A stretch of 36,058 bases of DNA, taken from assembly GCA_963693365.1 (NCBI GenBank), contig CAVNZM010000041.1, forward strand, positions 1-36,058, in the 5' to 3' direction. Source of the stretch: Amoebidium appalachense (taxonomy: Eukaryota > Ichthyosporea). The first letter of the stretch is position 1, and every line of letters begins with the position of its first letter. The notes under the pieces are model-generated. The model saw only the letters and a program-made list of their open reading frames with translations, made no database searches and was not told the origin of the DNA. This document shows, piece by piece, positions 20,313-30,904 of the stretch. The translations under genes and the position numbers were made by a program.

Positions 20313-23300
20313 GAGAGAGGGAGAGAGAGAGAGAGAGGGAGAGAGAGAGAGCACAAAGGAGGAAAGCAGACACGAATACAAACAAGCTAGGACACATACA
20401 TACTTCAAGGCTCTTGCTGTCATACATGGTGACGTATTCCAACATCCCCACTCAAGGGGTTGAAGTTTGTGTTCTCGTGTCTGTTGATGTGACGGTAGAT
20501 GAGGTCCAAACACAGGAGGGGCCGTCACACTCAAGTTTCCCCACTCGAGGATGCAAACCGAAGATCCTTGAGGTGGGAAGGAGAGAATCAAAACTGAAGA
20601 GGCACACAACGACGGTTGCCTCTGAAGACTCGAAATAAGAAATCATGGTGGTTATCGGCGATATATATATATAGATAGGAAACACTAGTGTATGTGTGAC
20701 GTGTTGGTGGCTAATGGTTTATACTGGGGACCACCCAGGTAAACACAAGACATGAACATCTTGTGGACTGATTTATAGACTGGTGGTCAACCAGTTAAGA
20801 CACGGGGAAGGTGCATCCCGTGGACTAGGTTTAGACTGGCAGTCAACCAGCACGTCATGGCTATAGATAATTATTTATACTGGGACGCCATCCCAGTTCG
20901 ACATATATATAAGTCGAATATAGAAGAAAACCAATATATATGGTGGGATATGAATATAAATAAACGACGGATGGTGGAGAATAATCGCCACTGAAGATGC
21001 ACACATATGACGATGGAAGACTGAGTCCCCACTGATGAAGAGAAACGATGAGGAGTAGTAGACTTTCGTTGGGAGGCATCTTGATCACCGTAGGTGTGTC
21101 AACTGCTGTCCAGGGCCCCAACCTACTCAGAAACCACTCGATGATGAACACCAGTGCACGGGTCAGTCACGGAGACTGAGGTTGGCACGGTGTGTGTCGT
21201 GGGCCGTACCAGCCAGAGGCTTGGTGAAGATGTCGGCCAGGTTCTTCTTGGTGTCGATGTAGGTGACAGTGACGTCCCCACTGTTGATGTAGTCCTTTGT
21301 GTTGAAGTAACGAACGGCAATGTGCTTGGTCCGGTGCTTGATGGTGTTGGAGTGGACCAGAGCAATGGTGGACTGATTGTCACAGTACACGGGGGTGGGC
21401 TCGGTCATGGGGTAGCCCAGCTCCTTTAGTAGATCACGGTGCCAGACAACATCTTGCACGGCAGCATTGAGGGCCAGGAGCTCGGCCTCACACGTGGAGG
21501 TTGCAGTGATCGTCTGCAGCTTGGAGTGGTAGGTGACGGGGGAGCCTTCGAGGAGGATGACGTACCCAGACGTGGAACGACGGGTGGTGGGGCAACCAGC
21601 AAAGTCAGAATCCGAGTAGCACTCAAGGATGGGCACCTTCAAGTTGCTGTTGGGGGCCTTCTTCTTGTAGTAGAGGCCGAGGTTGATGGTGCCGAGCAGG
21701 TAACGAACGACACGGAGGAGAAGCTCCCAGGCAGTCTTGGTGGGCTTGGAGCTGAATCGGCCGAGGTAGCCAATGGCATACGAGATGTCAGGCCGGGAGC
21801 ACCGAGCAACTTGAACCCACAGCAGACGGCCGAGGAGTTCACGGTAGGGGACGGTGGTGGGCAGGGATGAGTGGGAGGTCTCGTTGATGATGGTGCCCAC
21901 GGGAATAGGGGTGGCCTTAGGCTTGGCATCGACCAGGTTGAAGTCGGTGATGATGTCCTTGATGTAGGAGGACTGCAGCAGCTTGAGGGAGTCACGGGTG
22001 TACAGCAGTTGGGTGCCGAGGAAGATGTCTGGCAGACCGACCTTGCACTCGGCAGACTTCGTGATGTGACGAACAAGCCCCTGCATGATGGTGGAGTTCC
22101 GTGTGCAGGTGATGATGGCATCATCAACGTAGTTGCCCGAACGGATGATGTGCCCGTTGGGGAACTGACGGAAGTAGACACACGGATCGGAACGGAGACG
22201 GGTGAGGCCGTGGGCAATGAGAATGGAGTTGAAGAACTCGTACCATGCCAGGGATGCCTGCTTGAGTCCGTAGATGGCCTTCTTGAGTTTCCAGACTTTG
22301 TGTTCATTGCCAGGGAGGATAAAACCAGGAGGTTGCTCCATGTACAAAGTCTCGTCGAGGGGGCTGTTGAGGAAGGCCGTGCTGATGTCGAGTTGATGGA
22401 TCTCGTGGTCCTGTTGCACACCGAGGGCAAGCAGGGCACGGACGGAGGAGGACATGACGACGGGGGAAGAGTTTTCACCGTAGTCAACACCGTAGACTTG
22501 GGTGAAACCCTTGGCCACACCACGACCCTTGATCTTGGTGTCACCAGCAGAGTTGAGGGCCTTCTCCGTGACAATCCACTTGAATCGGATGATGTTGGCA
22601 TCGGAGGGGGGCTCAACTACGTCGAAGATGTCCTTGTCGATGAAAGCCTTGTACTCGGCAGTGAGGGCAGTCACCACTTCATCACCCTTGGTGCCAGAGC
22701 ACAGCTTCTGAATTGACCGGGGCAGCTGAGACACATCAAGGCTGGGTCGGGAGATGCTCACCATAGCCATAGCAGGCCGGGAGGCGAGACGGGAGGAACG
22801 ACGGGGAACGGTACGGAGGGGCTCAGGGGCCGGGGGGTTGTCTGTGACAGACACTCGGTGGTCGGGGATGGGGGCCTGGAAGCCAGGGATGGGTGCCGTG
22901 TTGAGGGGGGAGTCGGATAACACGGGGCTGGACGGGGCCGAGTGGAACTCCGGAGACCCAGGACGAACCGGGGTGAGATGACCAGGTACGTGGTCATTGA
23001 CGGCAGGGGCCGGCAGCAGGGGTTGCTGACCGGTGGGGGGGGGGGGTGGGTGGAGCCACGGGGGCAGGTACATGACGGGGGGAACGACGGATAATCACCG
23101 ACGGAATTTCATCGTCATCGGAATTGGAATTTCCGGAATGCAGGGATGAATCGATTGAGGTCGTCTGATTGGTGGCCTGCACGGAAATCTGATTGGATGC
23201 CGTGGTGAATTGTGATTCGTCGAAGACGACATCGCGGTAGAGGTTGACCGTGTTGCCACGTAGATTCATGATCTTGTGGGCTTTGTTGGTGATATCCCAG

Positions 23301-26300
23301 CCCACGTAGGTGCCGAGTTTGACGGTAGAGGCCAACTTGTCTCGTTTGGATGCAGGGACGTGTACATAGGCTGGGCAGCCGAACACGTGCAGGTGGGAGA
23401 TGTCAGGCTTGACACCGTAGAAAATTTCAAACGGTGTACGGCCATTGGCAGCTCTGGCCGGGGTCACGTTGATGATGTAGGCAGCATGCTTGAGAGCAGC
23501 TCCCCACAGTTTGGGGGAAAGGGAGTCGGCCTTGTCCTGATGAAGGAAGCACCGAACGATCTCCTGCAGATCCCTCATCTTACGTTCAACGAAGCCGTTG
23601 AGTTGGGGGCAGTCAACCGGGGCAAATTCTTGAATGATGCCCTTGGACTGGCAGTACTGCTCCATAGCGTGGGAGGTGAACTCGGACCCAGAGTCTGAAC
23701 GGAAGTGGGTCACCACCTTGTCGGGTTGCTTGTCAGTAGTCTCAACCAGGGCCTTGACGTATTCGAGAGTTTCGGATCGATCACGGAGGAGGTACACGAT
23801 GGTGTAGCCGGAGGCATCACAGGTACACACGAGGGCCACCTTGTAGCCACCATAGGAGGCACAGGGAGGCTCGAAGAAGTCCATGTGCCACTTGGCACCG
23901 GGGAAGGGGCACTGGGTTCTGGTGCCGGAGAATGGGGCCTTGGTGGTCTTGCCGGAGACACAACCGAAGCAGTCAGTGGTGTCAGCCACTGAGAGGGATG
24001 AGGGGAGGCCTGTCACGAGGTCACCTCTCACCATCTTGGTGAGGGTGGACAGGGCACGATGGCCGAGACGGTGGTGCCAGAGCTGAGGATCATTGTTGAC
24101 CTTGACGTTGGCTACCAGAGCAGTGACGGTCCGAGGGATGGAGGGACGTATCTCATAGTCAGTGATGAAGTACAGTCCATCTGTGCCTGTGAGGGAACAC
24201 ACGATGTTGCCACCACGAGTGTAGAGGTATGATGGGAATGCATCCTCATCATCGAGGTGGGCAAGGAGACCCGACTTGGAGGCCATTGAGGGTGATATCA
24301 GGAAGGCTGGGGAGTCGGGTACATAGAGGGTGTTGAGGCTCAGTACTGATGTTACTCCGTTGTAGGTGACGGCCAGGTTGATGACACCACGGTGATGTGC
24401 AGTGACGATGCCGAGGCCGTGGACGTCAGTCGGGGGGCATGGCTCAAGAGTAGAGAAGTACTCTTTTACTGGGCACACGTGGACGTTTGAAGCCGAGTCC
24501 CAGCAGGGGTCCATGGGTAGGGAGGCCGTGGTGGACACGAGGGCAAAATGCACCTCTTTTCCAGACTTGGTGTTGGCACGGTGACGACGGGCAATTGAGC
24601 AGCCAGGTTTGTCACACTGTGTGACATGATGGTCTTCGTGACAGTAGGCACAGTCGAGGGAGCCAGTGGTCTTGGCTCGGGGTGGCTGGGAATGACGGTT
24701 ACCCCCTTTACGTGGGGGGTAGGGTGACCGGGAACGATAGCCGGGGGAACGGGACCGTGAGTAATCACGGTCAACTGAGGGGGATCGATCGGTGGGACGA
24801 CCGCGGGGGTGACGGGAGACGGAGCTGTCACGTCGGGGGATCCGGTGTCTGAGGTCGTCCTTGGTGAGTACACGGCTTTGCAGGGCACGTGCTGTTCGGA
24901 CGGTGGAGGAGGACCCGGACCCAGAGTCGATGAGACCTTCACGGATCTCTGCAGCTCTGATGTCACTGATTAGACGGTTGTAGGTCTCGTAGTTAATGGT
25001 ACGACGGAAGTAGTCGGCAATCATGGCCTGGATGTCGGTACAAACTAACTTACGGTTCTTCTTGAGGTGGATGAAGAAGTTATCAACCATAGTCTTGTGA
25101 GGAATGGGCTCTTCGAGGATGTGCAGGGTAGTGCACAGACGGCGTGCCATGGTGAGGTAGGCCGTGACGGTCTTGAAGTCTTTGAGTTCAAGCTCATGGT
25201 AGTCGAGGAGGATTTGACGAGCACGATCTTCACGTTCAGCCGCATAGGTCATACGGAGGTTGTGGAAAGCTTGGGCAGGTGACACATCATCGTGGATTTG
25301 ACCAGAGTTATACAGCTCATCATTGGAGACGAGTTGAGTAAACATCTGTTCAAGGAGGTTGGAAGCCTCGGTGTAGGCCTCCTCAGTGTAGTAGCCGTGC
25401 CACTCATTCTGGTCGGAAGGGTCGACCCACTCGGGGGCCTTGATGACGGGCACTAACTTGGCCGCGGTGGTGGTACGTAGGTACCGGAAGATGACGGGTT
25501 CCCACTCATAATAGGTGAGACGTTTGCCGGACTTCTTGTCCGTGGTGTCATCCCCTTTCCAGGGGGTGAGGTTGAGATACGCAGGTTTCTCCGACATGGT
25601 GATCAATCAGTCAGATGATGCGTGAGAGAGGAATCAGATCGGTATTCAAATTTGAATATTTTTGATTGCAGCGAGAGTATGTGTTTGCGAGAGCGTGCGA
25701 AAATGGGCCTTTAACCTGTTGTTTTGTACGGGTTTAAGGGAGCAGAGTGCACAGAGGTGTCATGTAAAAACACGACTAACACATTAATGAGAGGGCAATC
25801 GGAGTTGTTCACGAGACATTGAAAGATTTCAAACAACAACTGAATCTTTATTGTGCTCTCGGTTCCTTTTGTACTTGCGACTTATCACCTTATCACAACT
25901 AAAGAGGGAGAACCAATCGGTTCTATCAGAAGATAGAAAAACACATTCCGACAGAGCATACACATTCCAACTTCCGATTAAACTAAAGTGTAGAAACTCT
26001 TACTTAAATAAATTAAGTAATTATACATCTAGTCACTATTAACTCACATATATATTAATGTTCGTCTCTATAAAGAAACTTATTTAAATACATATATTTC
26101 CTAACAGTCGACACTCTCAAAGTGAAGACACTTTGCAATAAACCGAATTCCATATATATCTATTGTCCAATCACAACACACATATATTAACAGACAGGAA
26201 TGCACAACACAATCTACAGATGTACTCGCTCGCGACTATTGGCGAGCCATCCTTTTGAGAACAAACTAGGCCATTTTGAAATAAAGGAAAGACAACGAGT

Positions 26301-26469
26301 GAGGCTAGCCAATCACGCTACCTCTCAGATAAACAGAGGAGAGCAAATAGAAATAAAACACAATAAGTTCTTATCAGGCAAGAGAGCCAGGTGTGCACAG
26401 ATCTACAGATATCTGTGCCCACAGAAACAAGGGAGAGAGAGATACGGGGGGGGGGGGGGGGGGGGGGGG

Positions 26470-26553
<84 letters not shown>

Positions 26554-26804
26554 GAGCACAAAGGAGGAAAGCAGACACGAATACAAACAAGCTAGGACAC
26601 ATACATACTTCAAGGCTCTTGCTGTCATACATGGTGACGTATTCCAACACTGGCGCCCCCGTTGTAGTCACCACCGACATTATAGTTGACGTGGGCCCAT
26701 TGGATGGGGGTAGACAGGCACTTGTGAGCGTTGGGGTCCTTCAGCAACGACTCCAGGCAGAAAACGACCATGCTAAAAAACTTGGGGTATTTCTCAGCAA
26801 TGTC
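19494..26804 (-). CDS. OTU gene exon split by the Copia element
   Basis: The acceptor CACAACAG is at 26805 and the donor AAGCAG|GTGTGT at 19494. The coding parts are 26804-26650 and 19517-19494. The Copia element plus its duplication CTGGC lies between them. Without the insert and one duplication copy the exon is 174 bases, phase 0, reading VNYNVGGDYNGGA straight into RLSTIKQ. The first part encodes a helix (KYPKFFSMVVFCLESLLKD). The exact in-frame junction is strong evidence that the insertion is recent. Confidence 0.8.
19518..20444 (-). repeat. 3' LTR of Copia element
   Basis: Same sequence as the 5' LTR apart from three noticed substitutions and microsatellite length. The left flank is CTGGC. 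The purine-rich primer GAGTGGGGA adjoins it on the sense strand. Confidence 0.95.
20445..20457 (-). promoter_or_regulatory. Polypurine tract beside the 3' LTR
   Basis: The sense strand reads CCTTGAGTGGGGA directly before the LTR's TGTTGG. A near-identical 13-mer (TCCCCACTCGAGG on the plus strand) lies 93 bp farther into the element, at 20538-20550. Confidence 0.65.
20723..20918. repeat. Tandem 56-bp units with covarying hairpins
   Basis: Type-A stems: CTGGG/CCCAG (20724-20728, 20734-20738); ACTGGT/ACCAGT (20779-20784, 20790-20795); CTGG/CCAG (20836-20839, 20847-20850); ACTGGGA/TCCCAGT (20879-20885, 20891-20897). Type-B stems: CACAAGA/TCTTGTG (20744-20750, 20759-20765); CACGGG/CCCGTG (20801-20806, 20817-20822); TTCGAC/GTCGAA (20897-20902, 20913-20918). 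Stem sequence changes between units while pairing is kept. Confidence 0.85.
21163..25597 (-). CDS. Copia gag-pol polyprotein (one frameshift in a C12 run)
   Basis: ATG at 25597 in context ATCACCATGTCGG opens a frame to 22994. It contains a UBN2-type gag, an Arg/Ser-dipeptide linker, and the CCHC knuckle CAYCHEDHHVTQC (24610-24650). It also contains a protease-like WDSASNVHV (near 24482-24503) and an integrase with HHRLGH...CFGC and catalytic MDFF, RSDSGSEF and NGFVER. The rest is in another frame down to 21163: RT with QLDISTAFLN and YVDD (22120-22134), and RNase H with SDSDFAG, TCEAEL and YCDN. The two frames meet at a 12-base G run on the plus strand (23035-23046). Eleven would give one continuous gag-pol of about 1,480 codons. 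Normal Copia elements use a single frame, so this shift is slippage or error. The protease active site reads DSA rather than the usual DSG/DTG. Confidence 0.93.
25699..25716 (-). promoter_or_regulatory. Primer binding site, anticodon-region type
   Basis: Next to the 5' LTR the sense strand reads GGTTAAAGGCCCA. This does not begin with TGG, as it would if a tRNA 3' end primed. Its complement TGGGCCTTTAACC matches 11 of 13 bases of the eukaryotic initiator-tRNA anticodon arm (TGGGCCCATAACC). Drosophila copia and Volvox Osser prime from an internal tRNA fragment of that kind. Which tRNA is used here is inferred. Confidence 0.55.
25717..26649 (-). repeat. 5' LTR of Copia element
   Basis: In sense orientation it starts TGTTGG and ends CAACA. 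It contains a (CT)n/poly(C) tract (26447-26556 on the plus strand) and an AATAAA-type signal (TTTATT near 25848 on the plus strand). The right flank is CTGGC. Confidence 0.95.
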
Positions 26805-26914
26805 CTGTTGTGTGTGTGATGGCAGCGTTTGTGCCGATGTGGGTTTGTGTGTGTTGGCAGTGTGTGTGTGGGTGTGTGTGTGTGTGTACTAGTAGTATGT
26901 GTATGTGTGTGCAT

Positions 26915-26945
<31 letters not shown>

Positions 26946-27143
26946 GATTTAGTGTCAACTAGTGTCTCATGATGAGGCAAGTGATCGGGAAGAACAGAGG
27001 AGGAGGGGGGGGGGGGGGGGGGGGGTCAAGTGAAGGGAAGAGGAAAGGAAAATAAGATAGACAGATAAGAGACAAGAGGGGGGGAGACAGAGAGAGGCGG
27101 GAAAAAAAGTCGCCTAATAGCAGTACACAGTACTAGTAGCAGT

Positions 27144-27189
<46 letters not shown>

Positions 27190-27198
27190 CTGGCATAC
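26805..27198. repeat. Intron of OTU gene filled with (GT)n and poly(G)
   Basis: (GT)n at 26814-26930, poly(G) at 26930-26946 and 27003-27025, and a 47-base poly(G) at 27143-27189. On the gene's coding strand these are CA and C runs. Confidence 0.85.
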
Positions 27199-27408
27199 CA
27201 TGGGAGTCAGAGAGCTGATGCGGGTCTTGATCCCCGTGAGCGTGATGCTCTCGAACACATGGTTGAACCCACGCCATCCGAATGGATGGAAGGTGTCTGG
27301 GTCAGCTGAATACTTGCGGCCACATGGATACCCCATCACCACAACCTCGTCGATCAGCTCCACCCACTTGGCCTCCCGGTCGTTACGGGAAGTGGCATAC
27401 TCCATGAT
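27199..27408 (-). CDS. OTU gene exon: domain, part 2
   Basis: A 210-bp phase-0 exon between acceptor ATTGTTTGCAG and donor ATG|GTATGC. It encodes REAKWVELIDEVVVMGYPCG and a Trp/Phe-rich block (FHPFGWRGFNHVFESITL). It is compositionally a folded domain. A poly(C) run of about 46 bases follows the donor within 10 bases on the coding strand. Confidence 0.75.
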
Positions 27409-27828
27409 CTGCAAACAATAAAAATCAGGGTGTCGTTGAAATCCTCCCAAGACGTGTATGAACAAATGCTAAACATATTAAACACGTATCAATCGGTTGT
27501 CCAACAGATAGGTAAGCATACGTTTGTTATCTCGATAGGGGTGTACACGACATGCAATATATATGTATTATCCAATGAACATGTATGTGAAAGGATATCC
27601 AACGGATACCCATTAAACGACTACCGCAGACCAACGGTTTAGTACTTTCTGTGCATGTGTAAACCATATTTGCATAATCATTATGGTGTGGATGTGGAAG
27701 TGATCGTAAATGTTCTCTTTTTTGATTTTTAAATTTTTTGGAGGTGATGGGGTGTGTGTTATGTTTGAGTGTGTCTGGGAGAGGGGGGGGGGGGGGGGGG
27801 GTGGGTATGTGTGTGCGCGCGCGTGTGT

Positions 27829-27859
<31 letters not shown>

Positions 27860-27875
27860 GGGGGGGGGGGAATAC
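27409..27875. repeat. Intron of OTU gene with a GGATATCC dyad and poly(G)
   Basis: Contains GGATATCCAACGGATACC (27592-27609), a motif like that of the AT-rich block at 16.8-18.3 kb. It also holds poly(G) at 27783-27800, (GT)n at 27810-27842 and poly(G) at 27843-27870. Confidence 0.7.
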
Positions 27876-28202
27876 CGATGAGTTGGTGTCAGGCACTGGG
27901 TAGTGGACGAAGGCATTGCGTATGTTGCCGTGAACCATGGATCTGACTGTGGTCAGCCCCGTGCGGATGGCCGTAACGACCTTCTTGGCGTCTGTACCAC
28001 GGGTCGCGCTGGCCAACATGCTCGTCCAGTGTTCCTTGCCCCTTGAGCTCAGTACATCATGTGCAGTCGGCATCACAGTCTTGATGGCCTCGAGGGTAGC
28101 AAGGGCCAGACTACAATTGTCCAACTCGTTGACAGTGGGGTTGACCAACAGCATCACCTGGTAGACCTGGTGAGACTTGGTGAACTGCTTGACGTTGTCA
28201 TT
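27876..28202 (-). CDS. OTU gene exon: helical domain, part 1
   Basis: A 327-bp phase-0 exon between acceptor TTTGCCACAG and donor TCG|GTATTC. It encodes about 109 residues predicted mainly helical (FTKSHQVYQVMLLVNPTVNE, SLALATLEAIKTVMP, KVVTAIRTGLTTVRSMV). No family is recognised. On the coding strand the donor is followed immediately by a run of about 28 C residues. Confidence 0.75.
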
Positions 28203-28305
28203 CTGTGGCAAACATGGGAGAGTGGATGGTGTGGGTGTGTGCGTGCGTGTGCGTGCGTGCGTGTTTTTTTTTTTTGGGAGGGTGGGTGTTTTGGAAAGGG
28301 GGGGG

Positions 28306-28346
<41 letters not shown>

Positions 28347-28619
28347 GTTTGAGGTCACACAAACTGGCCATTAAAATACAAACGAAAACAGGAGTAAAAC
28401 CTAGTCAAGTTCGAAATTTGTGATGGTTTGATAGTACCAGGGAAAAACAAAGAAAAGAAAAAGGAAAAAAAGACAAAAAAAAAGGGGAACAAAATAAATG
28501 GGTGGCAATTAAGGGCAACTGTAATGCGTTTAGGGAAAAGCGAGAGTCTGCAAAAACCATCGAAAGAATATTTACAAGAGAGAATAACAATTTCTTCCCG
28601 TCATATTAGGAGTACCTAC
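28203..28619. repeat. Intron of OTU gene with poly(G)
   Basis: GT-rich stretch (28225-28262), T10, then G runs to 28343, then A-rich sequence (28438-28500). No gene is seen. Confidence 0.8.
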
Positions 28620-29581
28620 CAGCCACTTGACGGTCTTGCCAGGGGTCAACTTCTCAAGCACAGGGATGTCGTCGTCATCATCCTCATCCTCGCTATCCGA
28701 CGAAGGGGGGGTACGCTTGCGGCTGCTTTTGGACTTCTTGCGGGGACTAGGAGTCTCGTGCTCATTCTCCGCATCGCCCGATTCATCACCAGATGGGCCC
28801 TCCGGTGGGATGTTTTCAAACTCAACGAAATTCCCTTCCGGCATGGAATGGCCGGCACCGCTGTAAACAGTTGGACTAGTTAGGATAAGGCAGAGTACAA
28901 CTGAATCAAAATAAAGACAGAGAACGGGTAGAAAGGCACACGCGGCCAGGTTGCTTTTACTATGGGCCGACTCAGTCTGTCTCAGACTTCACTGATGTGA
29001 TCCCCGTACTGGGACGGCTTTCTTATATAGCCCCAGGTTTCGGATCAAGGCCCAGGATTGGTTCATCCGCGGCCAGCGCGGGTGGCAACATGCCATTCGT
29101 GATTCTGGTGCGGTCCGAGCCAGTCAGACCTTCGTCCTATTTAAGCTGTAAAAACATCTTATTGGTTCACTTCGTTGATGTGGTATGCAGCGGTAGAACC
29201 ATATATGGTTTATTTCTTAGGTAAGATTGATTCCTATTGGTGCGGACATAATATTTATGTGATATTCGTTACAAAGCAGGAATCGTGTGCTAGTACATCA
29301 CATTCTTTAGTAAACATATACAGTTCATGTGTACAGTTGTTTACAACCGCGCAGCGCAGCCAGCATCTCATCCCTGCCTGCAGCGTAGGTAGTCCGCAGC
29401 TTGTCCTTCATCGTGGTGGTAGGGTAGCGCTTGCAGACAACCGTAAGGTAGTAGGCCAACCTGATGTCGTCATCCGGAAGAAGGTACTGCCCGTCGGCAT
29501 CTTTAGGAAAGTCCTCGTCGGCTCCCCAAGACGACATGAGGCGTTTTGGTTTGTCACCGCTTGCAGGAGACTTGGATGTAT
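28620..29581 (-). CDS. OTU gene exon split by a solo LTR-like element
   Basis: The acceptor TTATCCACAG is at 29582 and the donor CTG|GTAGGT at 28620. The coding parts are 29581-29346 and 28861-28620. Between them sits the 484-bp family-B element with duplication ACCGC (28857-28861 and 29346-29350). Removing the insert and one duplication copy gives 473 coding bases in frame through LRGAGHSMPEG. The first part is helical and folded (DDIRLAYYLTVVCKRYP). The second is a strongly acidic, Ser-rich linker with Lys/Arg patches (RKKSKSSRKRT, then DSEDEDDDDD) that could act as a nuclear targeting signal. Confidence 0.8.
28862..29345 (-). mobile_element. Solo LTR-like element, family B, copy 2
   Basis: 484 bp bounded by TGTAAACA and TGTTTACA with 5-bp duplication ACCGC on both sides. 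The TG...CA ends, duplication length and minus-strand CCAAT/TATA signals (CTATATAAG near 29030) fit a solo LTR whose sense strand is minus. No internal region or partner LTR is present. A small DNA transposon is the alternative. It interrupts an OTU-gene exon. Confidence 0.8.
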
Positions 29582-30782
29582 CTGTGGATAAAAGTGGGAG
29601 TGAGCATGGGTGAAGAAGTAAACTGGAAGGAAGATTGTGTGGGAAACATCACGTGTATACTTTTTACCTTAAACCTAGTTTAGGGTCATTATATGAGATA
29701 GATATGCATTTTGCATATGCAAAGGCATGTAACAGATAATGGGAGAAATTGTAAAGTTTACATTTTGTGACGTGGTGCCACAACGGGGGTATTTTATTAG
29801 CATACGAATAGTAAATGCTGAGCTGGGGACCCGGCAGGAAAGATATCGACCAACGGGGACGGCCCGTCATGAGCGGTGTTCGGATACAAAAACACAGCAA
29901 AATATTGACATGAAAACATCCGAACGGGGCCTGCAAGTTCGTGTCAAATTATTCATATCATATCCAATTCGGATTCTGAGAGTCCACCAAGAAGACAAAA
30001 CGAACAAAAAACGTGCCCATCACAGATTTGTGGTGAAACACGTCTTCGGGGAAACACGTATTCCGGAATATATATTAGAATCAAAATAAGCATGTTCCAG
30101 GAGCCATAAGACGTGTCTGCAAGTCCATGAGCAAGACGTTATAGAAGTTAGACAGTATTGATACAAACATATTCCGGAATACGATATTATGGGACAAGTG
30201 GTTTTGCTGTGGTTTGGGTCACGTAAAGATCTCATAGCTGAGCAGTCCCCAACGTGCAGAAAAACACATATTCCGGAATATGTTAATCGGCCTATTGCAA
30301 ACCCAGTTTTGTGCATTCTCAACCATACATGCCCGTGCTATGGACCAGAAAAACTGATACACTTATTGGTGTCAAGAGAACCAACCCAACCCCACCCCAA
30401 TCCCAACCACCATCTACTCGAGCTAGTAGAGACAAAAGCCCTAAAACATAACATAACACAACATAACACAAAAAAAAAAAACACAAGCCCGTTCGTTCGT
30501 TTGTTCGTTCCATGAGCATGTAAAAATATGTCAAGATAAAATGTGGCTGAAGGACAGGAAGCCGTTTATTCATTCAATCATTCATTCATTCTTTACTTTC
30601 ACTGAACGACGAGTGAATTCTCTAGAACATGTGTTTCAATACAAATATTGATGCAAATGAATACAAATTTATATATACCCACAGGGTATAACGTGATGGT
30701 CATTCGAGCAAACATCATGGCCATTGCAGCTGTTGTTGTCATTTGGGGCGCAAGCGCTTTGCAATCGGCTAGAAAAACATAC
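29582..30782. other. OTU-gene intron with spaced TATTCCGGAATA palindromes
   Basis: 1.2-kb intron without a supported gene. It carries three copies of the palindrome TATTCCGGAATA, near 30059, 30171 and 30269. ATTC-rich tandem sequence lies at 30568-30595 and AACATAACAC-type repeats at 30446-30470. Confidence 0.6.
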
Positions 30783-30899
30783 TAAGCGGCAAAGGTGGGG
30801 GTGGGCTGTCGGCATCATACTCAGCGTCTACACGGTGGGTTGCATGGTGTTGAGTGCTTTCCTGAATGATATCAGGTTCTCGGACACCATGTTCTTGAC
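30783..30899 (-). CDS. OTU gene exon: acidic/Pro linker
   Basis: A 117-bp phase-1 exon between acceptor AAACATAG and donor CTTA|GTATGT. It encodes REPDIIQESTQHHATHRV and an acidic/proline end. It was chosen because it joins its neighbours in phase on both sides. The alternative plus-strand hydrophobic frame here has no supporting splice context. Confidence 0.55.
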
Positions 30900-30904
30900 C
30901 TATG

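Larger units (their letters stand above)
20445..21162 (-). other. Copia 3' non-coding region with hairpin array
   Basis: 718 bp between the pol stop and the 3' LTR, unusually long for Copia and without an ORF. From 20723 it contains tandem units starting at 20723, 20779, 20835 and 20879 (spacing 56, 56, 44). Each begins with a CTGG...CCAG hairpin. A second hairpin type alternates with it. Full stems are listed under the repeat entry and in Part 2. Confidence 0.8.
19518..26649 (-). mobile_element. Full-length Copia (Ty1/Copia) LTR retrotransposon
   Basis: A 7.13-kb element on the minus strand with TG...CA LTRs of 933 bp (5', 25717-26649) and 927 bp (3', 19518-20444). The target duplication CTGGC lies at 19513-19517 and 26650-26654. 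Outside simple repeats I noticed only three LTR substitutions, so the insertion is young. Domain order gag, zinc knuckle, protease, integrase, reverse transcriptase, RNase H is diagnostic for Copia. It interrupts an exon of the OTU gene. Confidence 0.97.

Noticed and set aside
21439-22716. Plus-strand and second minus-strand ORFs of 140-325 codons over Copia pol
   Set aside because: They are shadows of the reverse-transcriptase frame; biased codon use keeps other frames open.
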